From: Streptomyces sp. Tu6071
GTDB lineage: Bacteria > Actinomycetota > Actinomycetes > Streptomycetales > Streptomycetaceae
DNA: 64,000 nucleotides
NCBI RefSeq assembly: GCF_000213055.1
Contig: NZ_CM001165.1
Coordinates: 3,149,945-3,213,944, forward strand
Reading direction: 5' to 3'
Shown here: positions 1-8,734 of the stretch, piece after piece
Position numbering within the stretch: the stretch's first letter is position 1
How the letters are laid out: each line of letters starts with the position of its first letter
The notes under the pieces: model-generated
Told to the model about the DNA's origin: nothing
Databases searched by the model: none
What the model saw: only the letters and a program-made list of their open reading frames with translations
Made by a program: the position numbers and the translations under genes

Positions 1-958
1 AGGTCTCGTCGAGGATCAGCGAGTGGCCCGCCTTGACCGAGGGAACCGCCTTGTACAGCGGGTCGTTGGTGATCTTCGAGTCGGGGACGCCGATGCCCGC
101 CATGACGGTCAGGTCGGAGTCGAGGAGGTCCAGGTTCTCCTTCGAGACGCGGATGGAGAAGGAGTCCCCCTTCTTCGCCTCGACCTTCGGGTTGTTCTTG
201 AAGCCGAGGTTCGTCGCGAAGTCCACGCGGCCGTCACCGTTGATGTAGGCCCCGTAGCCCTCCGAGGAGAGCGCGCCGACCGTGATGGTCTTTCCCTTGA
301 ACTCCGGGTGCTCCTTCGCGGCGGCGGCGAACTTGGCGTTCGTGTCGGAGATCAGCTTCTGGCCCTTCTCCGGCACGCCGAGCGCCTGGGAGACCATGAG
401 CGTCTGCTGCTTCCACGACGTGAGGTAGGCGTCGCCGCCCTTGGGCACGTCCACCGTGGGGGCGATCTTGCTGAGCGTCTCGTAACGCGTCTTGTCGCCG
501 CTGGACTTGGTGTCGAGGATCAGGTCCGGCTTGAGGGCCGCGATCTTCTCGTACTCCGGCTCCAGGGTGCCGATCAGCTCGGGCTTCTTGTCATACATGC
601 CCTTGGCCCACGGGCCCACGCCGTCGCCGCCGAACGGCAGCCAGTCGCTCGCGCCGACGGGCTGCGCGCCGAGCGCGAGCGCGGCCTCGGCGTCGCCCCA
701 GCCCAGCGCCACGACGCGCTTCGGCTTCTTGTCGATCGTGATGGTGCCGTACTTCGTCGCGACCTTCGCGGGGAACGCGCCGCTCGACGCCGCCGAGTCC
801 TTCGCCCCGGAACCGGAGTCCTTGTCGCCGTCGTCGTCGGAACCGCACGCGGTGGCGGTGACGAGGAGGGTGGCGACACCGGCGGAGAGCAGCGCGACCG
901 TGCGGGTGCGACGGCGACGCCGGGAGAGGACGGGGGAAGCGGAAGCGTTCATACCCAT
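1..958 (-). CDS. Iron-siderophore ABC transporter substrate-binding lipoprotein (partial)
   Basis: This is the extracellular receptor of a Fe3+-siderophore importer; the C-terminus lies off the left edge, so about 318 codons are visible. The N-terminus has an arginine-rich stretch (residues 13-17), a hydrophobic segment and a lipobox-like TATAC with Cys38, followed by an Asp/Ser-rich linker, as in actinobacterial lipoproteins. The body carries the FecB/FepB-like pattern KKPKRVVALGWGDAEAALALG. Two in-frame ATGs (958 and 952) are possible; I took 958 because GGCAGG lies 8 bases upstream. An iron box overlaps the start. The three other importer genes lie upstream on the same strand, with a 123-base gap that leaves room for a separate promoter. 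The siderophore cannot be told from sequence. Confidence 0.9.
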   Translation of the reverse strand, partial: MGMNASASPVLSRRRRRTRTVALLSAGVATLLVTATACGSDDDGDKDSGSGAKDSAASSGAFPAKVATKYGTITIDKKPKRVVALGWGDAEAALALGAQPVGASDWLPFGGDGVGPWAKGMYDKKPELIGTLEPEYEKIAALKPDLILDTKSSGDKTRYETLSKIAPTVDVPKGGDAYLTSWKQQTLMVSQALGVPEKGQKLISDTNAKFAAAAKEHPEFKGKTITVGALSSEGYGAYINGDGRVDFATNLGFKNNPKVEAKKGDSFSIRVSKENLDLLDSDLTVMAGIGVPDSKITNDPLYKAVPSVKAGHSLILDET

Positions 959-976
959 GAGGTTAGCCTGCCCTTA
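958..976 (-). promoter_or_regulatory. Iron box (DmdR/DtxR-type operator)
   Basis: On the minus strand the 19 bases read TAAGGGCAGGCTAACCTCA. The right part AGGCTAACCT matches the actinobacterial iron-box consensus TTAGGTTAGGCTAACCTAA exactly, and about 15 of 19 positions match overall. It overlaps the ribosome-binding region and the first base of the start codon of the binding-protein gene, so an iron-loaded repressor would block this gene directly. Regulator identity is inferred. Confidence 0.7.
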
Positions 977-1081
977 CCGGACTCATGTACGGAGGGGGGA
1001 CATCCGGCCGTCGTGTGCGTCACACCGGCTCGGGGCGCCTGGCGGCTCAAGACCACCGGCTCAGGCCCCAGGCCCACCGGC

Positions 1082-1921
1082 TCAGGACCGCCCGCCCACG
1101 TGGTGCCGTCCGAGCGGCACCACCATCGGCGTCCCCGAGGCCGGGTCCGGGATCACGGAGCACCGCATCCCGAACGTCTCCGTCACCAGCTCCTCCGTCA
1201 CCACGTCCGCCGGAGCCCCCTCCGCGACGATCCGCCCGTCCGCCATCACGACGAGGTGGTCGGCGTACCGGCAGGCGAGGTTCAGCTCGTGCAGGACGGC
1301 GACCATCGTGACGCCGCGCTCGCGGTTGAGGTCGGTGAGCAGGTCGAGGACGTCGAGCTGGTGGCTCAGGTCCAGGTACGTCGTCGGCTCGTCGAGGAGC
1401 AGCAGTTCGGTGCGCTGCGCGAGCGCCATCGCGATCCACACGCGCTGCCGCTGCCCGCCGGACAGCTCGTCGACGGGCCGGTCCGCGAGGTCGAGGACGT
1501 CCGTCGAGAGCAGCGCCTCGGCGACGGCGGTGTCGTCCTCGTCGGTCCAGCGCCGGAAGAAGCCCTGGTGCGGGTAACGGCCGCGCCCGACGAGGTCGGC
1601 GACGCTGATGCCCTCGGGCGCGACGGGCGACTGCGGCAGGATGCCGAGCACCGAGGCGACCTCCCGCGTCGGCATCTCCTGCACCGACCTGCCGTCGAGC
1701 AGCACCGCCCCGGAGAGCGGCGGGAGCAGCCGGGCCATGGCCCGCAGGAGCGTCGACTTGCCGCAGGCGTTCGGCCCCACGATGACCGTGAAACCACCGG
1801 TCGGGACGGACACGCTGAGCCCCGGCACGATCTCGCGGCCGTCGTAGCCGAGGCGCACGTCGCGCGTTTCGAGGCGGGACGGCGCGGCTTCGCTCGTCGT
1901 CAGCGCTGCTTCGCTCTTCAC
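1082..1921 (-). CDS. Iron-siderophore ABC transporter ATP-binding protein
   Basis: This is the 279-residue FecE/FhuC-type ATPase that powers the adjacent permeases. Walker A is GPNACGKST (residues 49-57), the ABC signature LSGGQ is at 153-157 and Walker B LLLLDEP at 173-179, followed by TTYLDLSHQ, typical of siderophore and B12 importers. The start is GTG at 1921 with GAAGGAG about 9 bases upstream. It lies 94 bases downstream of the second permease gene on the same strand and is probably cotranscribed with it. Length and motifs are normal for the family. Confidence 0.93.
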   Translation of the reverse strand: MKSEAALTTSEAAPSRLETRDVRLGYDGREIVPGLSVSVPTGGFTVIVGPNACGKSTLLRAMARLLPPLSGAVLLDGRSVQEMPTREVASVLGILPQSPVAPEGISVADLVGRGRYPHQGFFRRWTDEDDTAVAEALLSTDVLDLADRPVDELSGGQRQRVWIAMALAQRTELLLLDEPTTYLDLSHQLDVLDLLTDLNRERGVTMVAVLHELNLACRYADHLVVMADGRIVAEGAPADVVTEELVTETFGMRCSVIPDPASGTPMVVPLGRHHVGGRS

Positions 1922-2015
1922 GGGCGCGGCTCCTTCGGGGGCAGGGACGGTCGTGCGGTGACGGGTACGGGGACGGACGCGCCCGGCCCCGTACGGGCTC
2001 GGCGGCGGTACGTGC

Positions 2016-3224
2016 TCACCCGCCCCTCCCCACCCGGTTCGCCCGCGCGAGCAGCCACAGCAGGTACGGCGCGCCCACGAGGCTCGTCACGACCCCGACG
2101 GGGAACTGGATGCCCGGGATCGCGTGCTGCGCCGCGAAGTCGGCGAGCAGCACGAGGAGCGCCCCGGTCAGCGCCGCGTGCGGCAGGACCGCGCCGCGCC
2201 CCGGCAGGAGCATCCGCGCGACGGGCGCCGCGACGAAGGCGACGAAGGCGACGGGTCCGGCGGCGGCCGTCGCCGCGCCCGCGAGGACGGTCCCGCAGGC
2301 GAGGAGCGCGAGCCGCTGACGGCCCACGCGCGAGCCGAGCCCGGCGGCCGTGTCGTCGCCGAGCGAGAGCGCGGGCAGCGCACGCGCGGCGGCGAGCGTC
2401 AGCGGGACGAGCACGACGAGGAGCCACAGGAGCGGCCAGAACTGCGTCCAGGAGCGCCCGTTGAGGCTCCCGGTCATCCACAGGAACGCCTCCTGCGCCT
2501 CGTCCACGTCGGCCGTGGTCAGGAGGTACGACAGGACGCTGAGCAGCCCCGTGCCCACCCCGATGCCGATGAGCACGAAGCGTGCCCCGACGACGCCGCC
2601 GCGCCACGACAGCGTGTAGATGAGCGTGCCCGCCGCGAGCGCGCCGAAGAGCGCCGCGCCGGAGAGCGCGAGGCCGCTGAAGGAGAGGACGAGGGAGCCG
2701 AGCACGGCGGCGGCCGAGGCGCCGGAGCTGATGCCGATGACGTCGGGGCTGGCCAGGGGGTTGCGCAGGACGGTCTGGAAGACGCCGCCCGCCATGCCGA
2801 AGGCGGCGCCGACGAGGAGCGCGAGGAGCGCGCGCGGCAGGCGCAGCTCGATGACGACGAAGTGCGCGCCCGCGTCGCCGCCACCGAAGAGCGCGCCGAG
2901 CACGTCGTCGAGCGGGAGGACGTAGTCCCCGACGCACAGCGAGAGGCACAGGAGCGCGAAGACGAGCACGGCGAGCACGCCGCCGGTCCACAGCGCGCGC
3001 ACGCGGCCCCGCCGCCGCACCCCGGAGACGGCCCGGCGGGCCTCGGCGAGGAGGGCGGGGTCGGTGCGTACGGGGGCGGCGGCTGCCGTACGCGCGGGAG
3101 CGGCGCCCTCCGCGCGCCCGACGCCATGGCCCGCGTTCTCCGCACGCCCGGCGCCCCGGCCCGCGCCCTCCGCGCGCCCGGCGTCCTGTCCGTCCCGTAC
3201 CGGCTCGGCAGCGGGCTTCCTCAC
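2016..3224 (-). CDS. Iron-siderophore ABC transporter permease (FecCD family, second subunit)
   Basis: A 402-residue integral membrane protein of the FecCD family. An N-terminal Ala/Arg/Gly-rich cytoplasmic tail of about 70 residues precedes the transmembrane core. Conserved FecCD blocks are visible, such as ELRLPRALLALLVGAAFGMAG, RNPLASPDVIGISSGAS, and a SLGDD loop that contacts the ATPase. The start GTG (3224) overlaps the stop of the upstream permease gene in a GTGA arrangement, so the two are translationally coupled. I chose this start for that overlap; the frame stays open further upstream but inside the other gene. It would form a heterodimeric channel with the other permease. Confidence 0.92.
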   Translation of the reverse strand: MRKPAAEPVRDGQDAGRAEGAGRGAGRAENAGHGVGRAEGAAPARTAAAAPVRTDPALLAEARRAVSGVRRRGRVRALWTGGVLAVLVFALLCLSLCVGDYVLPLDDVLGALFGGGDAGAHFVVIELRLPRALLALLVGAAFGMAGGVFQTVLRNPLASPDVIGISSGASAAAVLGSLVLSFSGLALSGAALFGALAAGTLIYTLSWRGGVVGARFVLIGIGVGTGLLSVLSYLLTTADVDEAQEAFLWMTGSLNGRSWTQFWPLLWLLVVLVPLTLAAARALPALSLGDDTAAGLGSRVGRQRLALLACGTVLAGAATAAAGPVAFVAFVAAPVARMLLPGRGAVLPHAALTGALLVLLADFAAQHAIPGIQFPVGVVTSLVGAPYLLWLLARANRVGRGG

Positions 3225-4423
3225 AGCTCCACCAGCTTCCTGCGCCGGACCAGGATGATGAACGGCACGCAGCCGATCGCCGCCGTGATGACCCCGACCT
3301 GCACCTCGCCGGGGCGCGCGACGAGCCGCCCGACGATGTCCGCGAGGAGCAGGAGGACGGGGGCGAGAACGGCGGAGTACGGGAGAATCCAGCGGTAGTC
3401 GGGGCCCGTGATGAGGCGGGCGGCGTGCGGCACGGCGAGGCCGACGAAGGCGATGGGCCCGACGATCGCGGTCGCGGCGCCGCACAGGATGACGACGACG
3501 AGCGCGGACCCGGCGCGCGTGCGGCCGACCTTCTGGCCGAGACCGCGTGCGAGGTCGTCGCCGAGCGAGAGCGCGTTGAGCGCGGGCCCGAGCGCGAGCG
3601 CGAGGACGGCGCCCACCGCGATGAACGGCAGCGCCTGCCACAGGTCCGAGCCGTCGCGCCCGGTGAGCGAGCCGACCTGCCAGAAGCGGTACTGGTCGTA
3701 GCTGTCGCGGTCCTTGAGGAGGATCGCGCTGGTCAGGGCGACGAGGACGGCTTGCGTCGCGGTCCCGGCGAGGGCGAGTTTGACGGGCGTCGCGCCCTCG
3801 CGGCCGAGCGAGCCGATCCCGTACACGAGCAGCGCCGCGAGGAGCGCGCCGAGGAAACCGAACCAGATGTACTGCGAGGGCGAGGCGAGGCCGAGGAGGC
3901 TGATCGCGGCGACGACGGCGACGGAGGAGCCCGCGTTGATGCCGAGGAGTCCCGGGTCGGCGATCGGGTTGCGCGCGACGCCCTGCATGACGCAGCCCGC
4001 GAGCCCGAGCGCGATCCCGGCGAGGACACCGGCGGCGGTCCGGGGGATGCGGACCTCGTGGACCACGAGCTGGCCCTTGTCGCTCAGGTCGGCGTCGAAG
4101 AGCGCGTGGAAGACGTCGCCCCCGGAGACGTCGTGCCCGGAGCCGATGAAGAGGCTCGCGAGGACGGCCGCGGCCAGGACGAGGAAGCAGAGGAGCAGGC
4201 CGAGCGCGAGAGCCGAACGGGCGCGCGCGGGGCGGATGCGGGCCTTCGCCTCGGCGGGGGTCTCGGCCGGGGGGAAGTCGCCGGGGTCCTCGGCGAGCGC
4301 GGCGGTCGTCGTGCCGCTCGCGGCGCGGGCCGCCTGGATGCTCGCGGCCTTCGCCCGCAGCCGCCGTGCGTACGCGGACTCGGTGGGCCGCTCCGGGTGA
4401 TCCCCCCGGGGGCCGCCGCTCAC
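3221..4423 (-). CDS. Iron-siderophore ABC transporter permease (FecCD family, first subunit)
   Basis: A 400-residue membrane permease and the first gene of the importer operon. A hydrophilic N-terminal tail of about 75 residues is followed by many hydrophobic segments and FecCD signatures, including EVRIPRTAAGVLAGIALGLAG, RNPIADPGLLGINAGSS and ALSLGDDLARGLG. The GTG start at 4423 has GAGG 9 bases upstream. An iron-box-like site lies 40 bases upstream (4463-4481). It pairs with the coupled downstream permease. The divergent gene at 4602 starts on the other side of the same intergenic region. Confidence 0.92.
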   Translation of the reverse strand: MSGGPRGDHPERPTESAYARRLRAKAASIQAARAASGTTTAALAEDPGDFPPAETPAEAKARIRPARARSALALGLLLCFLVLAAAVLASLFIGSGHDVSGGDVFHALFDADLSDKGQLVVHEVRIPRTAAGVLAGIALGLAGCVMQGVARNPIADPGLLGINAGSSVAVVAAISLLGLASPSQYIWFGFLGALLAALLVYGIGSLGREGATPVKLALAGTATQAVLVALTSAILLKDRDSYDQYRFWQVGSLTGRDGSDLWQALPFIAVGAVLALALGPALNALSLGDDLARGLGQKVGRTRAGSALVVVILCGAATAIVGPIAFVGLAVPHAARLITGPDYRWILPYSAVLAPVLLLLADIVGRLVARPGEVQVGVITAAIGCVPFIILVRRRKLVEL

Positions 4424-4462
4424 GGCTCGTGCCTCACTGCGCTGATCCCTTGCTGTACGAAG

Positions 4463-4481
4463 TAAGGCAAGGCTAACAGTC
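4463..4481 (+). promoter_or_regulatory. Iron-box-like operator upstream of siderophore permease operon
   Basis: The plus strand reads TAAGGCAAGGCTAACAGTC. The core AGGCTAAC and the flanking TAAGG agree with the DtxR/DmdR consensus, about 12 of 19 positions, so it is weaker than the site at 958-976. Its place just before the first permease gene supports iron control of the operon. Confidence 0.55.
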
Positions 4482-4601
4482 GATTCCGGCCAGGTATACG
4501 TGCGCAAGGGCCACCCGTACGGCCACACACGAGCGGGTTCCGCTCCCGCATGGACGAGAAAGAAGCGACGTACCGGGACGATGCGGTCAAGACTGAGCAC
4601 C

Positions 4602-5630
4602 ATGACCGAGCCGCACGCAGCCCAGGGACACCCCTGCCGCCGCCCCCGCCACCTCCTCCCTCTCGCCGCCGCCCTCGCGAGCACGATGGTGGTGGGGGTC
4701 GCGGGGCTGACGCTGGGCGGGGCGGAGGGGATACCGGGGACGGGGGGCGGCGCGGGGGCGGGGGCGCGGGGGACCGTGGGGGCGCGGGGGGTTGCGGACG
4801 TGCGGGCGGCGGGGGACGCGCGGGAGACGGTGGGCGCGCGGGGGACGGTGGGCACGCAGAAGAGGGTGGGCACGCAGGAGACAGTGGGCGCGCGGGGGGC
4901 GGCGGGGCCGCAGGGAGTACGGGGCGCGGCGGGGGCGGGCGCGGCGCGCACCGTGTCGCCGGCCGCCTCCTTCGCCGCCGCCCTCGCCGCCGCCTCCCCC
5001 GCCGGGTCCTCCGCCGCCGGGGAGGGCGCGGGGCGTGCCGTGCTCCGTGCGGCCGGGCTCGGGCCGAAGACGCTGGCGCGGGTCCCGGCGGACGCGCGGC
5101 AGGTCCTCGTGGTGAAGGGCGCGGGCCCGGACGCGAACCGGGGGACGGCCCGCCTGTACACCCGTACCGGGGCCGGGGACTGGGTGCCGGGCAGCGCGCG
5201 CCCGACGCGGAACGCGTTGCGCGGCTGGACGGACGACCACCGCTCGGGCGACCTGCGCTCCCCCGCCGGGGTCTACCGCATCGGCGACGCGGGCGGCCTG
5301 CTCCCGAACCCGGGCACGCGCCTGCCCTACGACAGGTCCGACGAGTTCGCCGAGGGCGGCACGGGCTTCGCGGGCGAGTCCCTCGACACCGCCTTCGATC
5401 ACGTCCTGGCGATCGACTACAACCGCGTCGCGGGCGTCTCCCCGCTGGACCGCGCCCGCCCCCTGGGCGAGGAGCGGGGCGGCGGCATCTGGGTCCACGT
5501 CGACCACGGGGGCCCGACCCACGGCTGCGTGAGCCTGGCCCGTGCGGACCTGGTGGCGCTGCTGAGGGAACTGCGCCCGGAGTGGCACCCGGTGATCGCG
5601 ATGGGGGACGGGGAGCGGCTGGCGCGCTGA
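4602..5630 (+). CDS. Exported L,D-transpeptidase (YkuD domain)
   Basis: A 342-residue secreted protein. After an Arg/Pro-rich start, residues about 18-45 form a hydrophobic signal or anchor segment. Then comes a long Gly/Ala/Arg/Val low-complexity linker with repeated GARGTVGARG-like units, up to about residue 120. The C-terminal domain contains HVDHGGPTHGCVSL with the catalytic Cys309 and His307, the YkuD signature of enzymes that make 3-3 peptidoglycan cross-links or attach proteins to the wall. An alternative ATG at 4581 would add 7 residues; neither has a strong ribosome-binding site. The gene is divergent from the siderophore operon and monocistronic. Confidence 0.8.
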   Translation: MTEPHAAQGHPCRRPRHLLPLAAALASTMVVGVAGLTLGGAEGIPGTGGGAGAGARGTVGARGVADVRAAGDARETVGARGTVGTQKRVGTQETVGARGAAGPQGVRGAAGAGAARTVSPAASFAAALAAASPAGSSAAGEGAGRAVLRAAGLGPKTLARVPADARQVLVVKGAGPDANRGTARLYTRTGAGDWVPGSARPTRNALRGWTDDHRSGDLRSPAGVYRIGDAGGLLPNPGTRLPYDRSDEFAEGGTGFAGESLDTAFDHVLAIDYNRVAGVSPLDRARPLGEERGGGIWVHVDHGGPTHGCVSLARADLVALLRELRPEWHPVIAMGDGERLAR

Positions 5631-5714
5631 GAAGGGGCCGCCACCGGGAAGGGCCCGCGGGGAACGGGCCGCCGCCGGAAAGGGGCCCGCGGATAAGGGG
5701 CCCGCCGGAAGAAG

Positions 5715-5748
5715 GGCCCGCCTCCCCCGGTGACAGGGGAGGCGGGCC
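5715..5748. terminator. Bidirectional hairpin terminator
   Basis: A perfect 13-base-pair stem (GGCCCGCCTCCCC and its complement) with an 8-base loop lies between two convergent genes ending at 5630 and 5774. There is no T-tract, as is usual for Streptomyces. The preceding 80 bases hold imperfect repeats built on GGGCCCGC. Confidence 0.8.
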
Positions 5749-5773
5749 AGTACGGCGCTTGCCGCGCCTTCGG

Positions 5774-7594
5774 TCAGGCTCGCGGCAGCGTGAAGCTTCC
5801 CTCCCCCGCCGCCAGCGTCACCGTGTACTGCCGCAGATACGTGTCCAGGAACGGCGAGCGCGCTCCGGCCGTGGCGACGTCGCGGGCCGGGTCGTCGAGC
5901 GCGAGCGCGAGCCGCGCGTCGTCCACGGCGATCGTCTCGCCGCTCGGCGTGTCCCGCCACGACCCGCTCTGTATCGACCCGACCTCGACCCCGAGCACGT
6001 GCCCGGCCTTGAGGGTCCAGTCCGTCGCCTTCAGGTCGACGGACACGCGCCCGCTCTTCACGAGGGACACCTGCTCGTCGAACATGGCGGCCTTGCCGTC
6101 CGGGCCGACGTCGTAGAGCTTGAGCATCACGTTGCCCGAGCCCTTCGCCTTGAAGGAGATGTTCGGTGTCCCGGTGATCCGGGTGTCCCGCGCGAGCGGG
6201 CGCGACCACGTGAACCAGCTCGACGTGACGGCCCCGGCCTCCTGGATCCTGGCGAGGCCCTTCGCGAGCCCCCGCGGCGCGACGGGGTCGAGCGCGGGAG
6301 CGTGCTCCATGTCGAAGTCACCCGATGTGCCGCCCCCTTGGGCGCTCAGCGAGAGCGTGTTCCGCGCCGAGGCGCCGCCGTCGTCCACGTACGCCCCGTC
6401 GCCGAGCCGCACGGTGGTGGTACGGGACGTGGTGGGCCAGCCGCGTTCGGCGCGCCACGCGCCGGTCGAGTCCTCGATCGCGAAGGCGGGGTAACTCACC
6501 CGGGGGCGCTTGCCCTTGAGGTACTGGTCGTAGAAGGAGAGCGTCTCCGCGTACCAGCCCTCGCGCCCCATCGCGAGGCGCCCGTCGCTCACGCGGTCGC
6601 CGCCGCGTACGTGGTCCCACTGCCCGAGCCAGCCGCGCTCGGGGCCGTGGTGGTTGTCCAGGTACTCCTGCATCTCCTCGGGCTTGGTGTTGTTCTCGAC
6701 GAAGCCCTGGGTGACGAAGAGGGGCGTGTCGCTGCCCTTGGCCTTGGCGGCGAGGTCGCGGGCCTTCCAGTGCGCGGACTTCTGGTCGGCGATCTTGTAC
6801 CCGTCGGCGTTCCGCGTGAGGCACTCGGGGTGCTGCTGCTCGTACGTGGCGTTGGCGAGGTAGTGCGGATCGTCGTCGGCCAACTGGGGCAGCGTGGCGA
6901 TGGAGTTGTAGGCGTTCGCGGTACCGGTCACATTGGGCCGGGGGACGCCGTTGGAGTAGATGTACTGGTACAGATCCCACACCGGTTCCTGCGCGACGAC
7001 GGCCTTGAGGGGCTTCTGGTCGAGGTCGTTGCCGATGAGCCCGGTCACGGCGTCGTAGGACTTCCCGTACATGCCGACCTTGCCGGTGGACCAGGACTGC
7101 TTGCCCGCCCAGTCGACGGCGGCCTTGACGTCGGCCTGTTCGCCCGGACCGCCCCAGTCGAGGCAGCCCGTGGAGCCGCCGAAGCCGCGCAGGTCGACCA
7201 TGACGAAGGCGTACCCCTGCTTGAAGAGGTCGCTGCCCTCGATGAAGTCGTTGAAGCGGGCGGAGGGCCCGGTGTGCGTGAAGCCCTCGTCGTCGGTCTG
7301 CCCGGAGTGCCCGAAGTAGGGGCCCACGGAGAGGATGACGGGTACCTTCTGCCCCTTCCTGAGCCCTTCGGGAAGGAGGACGTCGGCGTGGAGCTGGGTG
7401 CCCGAGCGGTCGGAGGAGGGGAAGTACTCCTGCGTCCAGGCGGAACCGGCGGGGACGCGGTCGTTCTCGGCGTGGGTGGTGCCGCCGCGCGGGGAGGCGT
7501 GGTGTGCGGGCGAGGCGACGGCGGGCCCGGCGAGGGCGAGTCCTGCGACTACGGCGGAGGCGGCTGTCAGTGCGACCGCGGGACGTCTGATCAC
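5774..7594 (-). CDS. Secreted X-Pro dipeptidyl-peptidase / CocE-type hydrolase (S15 family)
   Basis: A 606-residue exported serine hydrolase. The start GTG at 7594 has GGGAG 6 bases upstream. Residues 1-28 are a typical signal peptide (IRRPAVALTAASAVV...AGPAVASPA). The alpha/beta-hydrolase core has the nucleophile motif GKSYD with Ser179, the oxyanion region VDLRGFGGSTGCLDWGG, and a likely catalytic Asp and His in GSDTPLFVTQG and GQWDHVRGGD. The C-terminal part is the beta-rich jelly-roll domain of the S15/CocE family. The family cleaves X-Pro dipeptides or hydrolyses esters; the substrate is not decided here. It stands alone, convergent with the transpeptidase gene. Confidence 0.9.
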   Translation of the reverse strand: MIRRPAVALTAASAVVAGLALAGPAVASPAHHASPRGGTTHAENDRVPAGSAWTQEYFPSSDRSGTQLHADVLLPEGLRKGQKVPVILSVGPYFGHSGQTDDEGFTHTGPSARFNDFIEGSDLFKQGYAFVMVDLRGFGGSTGCLDWGGPGEQADVKAAVDWAGKQSWSTGKVGMYGKSYDAVTGLIGNDLDQKPLKAVVAQEPVWDLYQYIYSNGVPRPNVTGTANAYNSIATLPQLADDDPHYLANATYEQQHPECLTRNADGYKIADQKSAHWKARDLAAKAKGSDTPLFVTQGFVENNTKPEEMQEYLDNHHGPERGWLGQWDHVRGGDRVSDGRLAMGREGWYAETLSFYDQYLKGKRPRVSYPAFAIEDSTGAWRAERGWPTTSRTTTVRLGDGAYVDDGGASARNTLSLSAQGGGTSGDFDMEHAPALDPVAPRGLAKGLARIQEAGAVTSSWFTWSRPLARDTRITGTPNISFKAKGSGNVMLKLYDVGPDGKAAMFDEQVSLVKSGRVSVDLKATDWTLKAGHVLGVEVGSIQSGSWRDTPSGETIAVDDARLALALDDPARDVATAGARSPFLDTYLRQYTVTLAAGEGSFTLPRA

Positions 7595-7838
7595 GTGCAA
7601 CTCCCTCTGGGGCGTAAAGCGCGGGGGTGGCGCAGGTGCGGCACCGGCCACGCGTCGAACACGCGACCGACGATCAAGCAGCCTAGGAGCGGTACGCCGG
7701 AGCCTCAAGAGGGCGTTGTGACAACGGAGTTACGTTCTCGGGCCCCGCATCCGGGGGAGGAATCCCGCTATGCCCGACTGATGACGCCGGCCCTCGCTCC
7801 CACCGGCCGGCCGCGCGACACACCCTGCCCGCTCCGGC

Positions 7839-8309
7839 TCAGCCGACCTTGTTCTCCGCGACCGCCGTGCCCGAGACGTGGATCGAGCCGCCGTAGAAGA
7901 TGCCCGTGAAGACGGGCCGGTACGTGAGCTGGATGCGCACCTCCACGTGGTCCGCGTCCGCCTCCACGCACCCCGAGGCCGCCGCGTCCGCCCCCGACAT
8001 GCCGCTCTCCGCCGCGAACGCGGCCACGCGGGCCGGGCAGTTGCCCGCGTTGATCGGCGCCTCGCCCTCGTTGCCGTACAGCGCCTCGCGGTCGATGTCC
8101 TGCGCCGCGTACCGCGCGGCCTGCTCGGCGAGGTCGGCGGCGCGCTCGCGCTGCGAGATCGACAGCCCGCCGTCCACGACGAACGCGGCGAGCGAGAGGA
8201 AGACGAGCGCGAAGAGGATCACGGCCCCCGCACCGGAACCGCGATCGTCCGTACGGGCCGGAAAACGCTCCCGCACCAGGGACTTGAGCCTGCCGGGCCG
8301 CACCGTCAC
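7839..8309 (-). CDS. TadG-like pilus assembly / putative Flp pilus minor protein
   Basis: A 156-residue protein with one N-terminal transmembrane helix after DDRGSGAGAVILFALVFLSLAAF. This arrangement, a positively charged N-terminus then a Gly-preceded hydrophobic segment, is that of TadE/TadG pseudopilins. The rest is extracytoplasmic with two cysteines (NCPAR and SGCVE) that could pair. The GTG start overlaps the stop of the upstream TadE gene (GTGA). It is the last gene of the tad operon. A second GTG two codons later is also possible. Confidence 0.78.
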   Translation of the reverse strand: MTVRPGRLKSLVRERFPARTDDRGSGAGAVILFALVFLSLAAFVVDGGLSISQRERAADLAEQAARYAAQDIDREALYGNEGEAPINAGNCPARVAAFAAESGMSGADAAASGCVEADADHVEVRIQLTYRPVFTGIFYGGSIHVSGTAVAENKVG

Positions 8310-8734
8310 CCCGCCTTCCGTTTGTACGGGTCCAGCGGCGACGTCGCCTTGCCCGTCAGCGTCTTCGGCACGTCCAGCCCCAGCATCGCGAGTCCCCGCA
8401 CCTGGCAACTCACCTCCACCGAGAAGAAGTCGGCGTCCGCGAAGCCCGCGCTCGTCTTGCGCACCTCGACGGGCCCCGCGCACACGTCGCTCAGGTCCGC
8501 CTCCGCCGCCCGCCGCGCCTCCGCCATCGCCGTGCCCGCCTCCCACTGGAGCGAGCCGGAACGCGCCGCGTCGCGCGCCGCGCTGTCCACCGCCCCGCGC
8601 CCGTCGACGAGTTGGCCCATCGCGACGAGGACGAGGATGAAGAGGATCATCACGGGCGCGAGGATCACGACCTCGACGGTGGAGATGCCCCGGTCGTCCC
8701 CGGCGAGGGCCGTTCTCCCGGCGTCGTGCCTCAC
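8306..8734 (-). CDS. TadE-like pseudopilin
   Basis: A 142-residue protein with the TadE signature DDRGISTVEVVILAPVMIL followed by a hydrophobic stretch. The Gly-Ile-Ser-Thr-Val-Glu site resembles a prepilin peptidase cleavage site with the Glu at +5. TadE proteins are minor pseudopilins needed for Flp pilus assembly. The GTG start at 8734 overlaps the upstream gene's stop (GTGA), and its own stop overlaps the next gene, so three genes are translationally chained. Confidence 0.85.
   Translation of the reverse strand: MRHDAGRTALAGDDRGISTVEVVILAPVMILFILVLVAMGQLVDGRGAVDSAARDAARSGSLQWEAGTAMAEARRAAEADLSDVCAGPVEVRKTSAGFADADFFSVEVSCQVRGLAMLGLDVPKTLTGKATSPLDPYKRKAG

Noticed and set aside
4550-7909. 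Plus-strand open frame of about 1119 codons
   Set aside because: It spans two real convergent genes in a shadow frame and its composition is Arg/Gly/Pro-rich with no domain.
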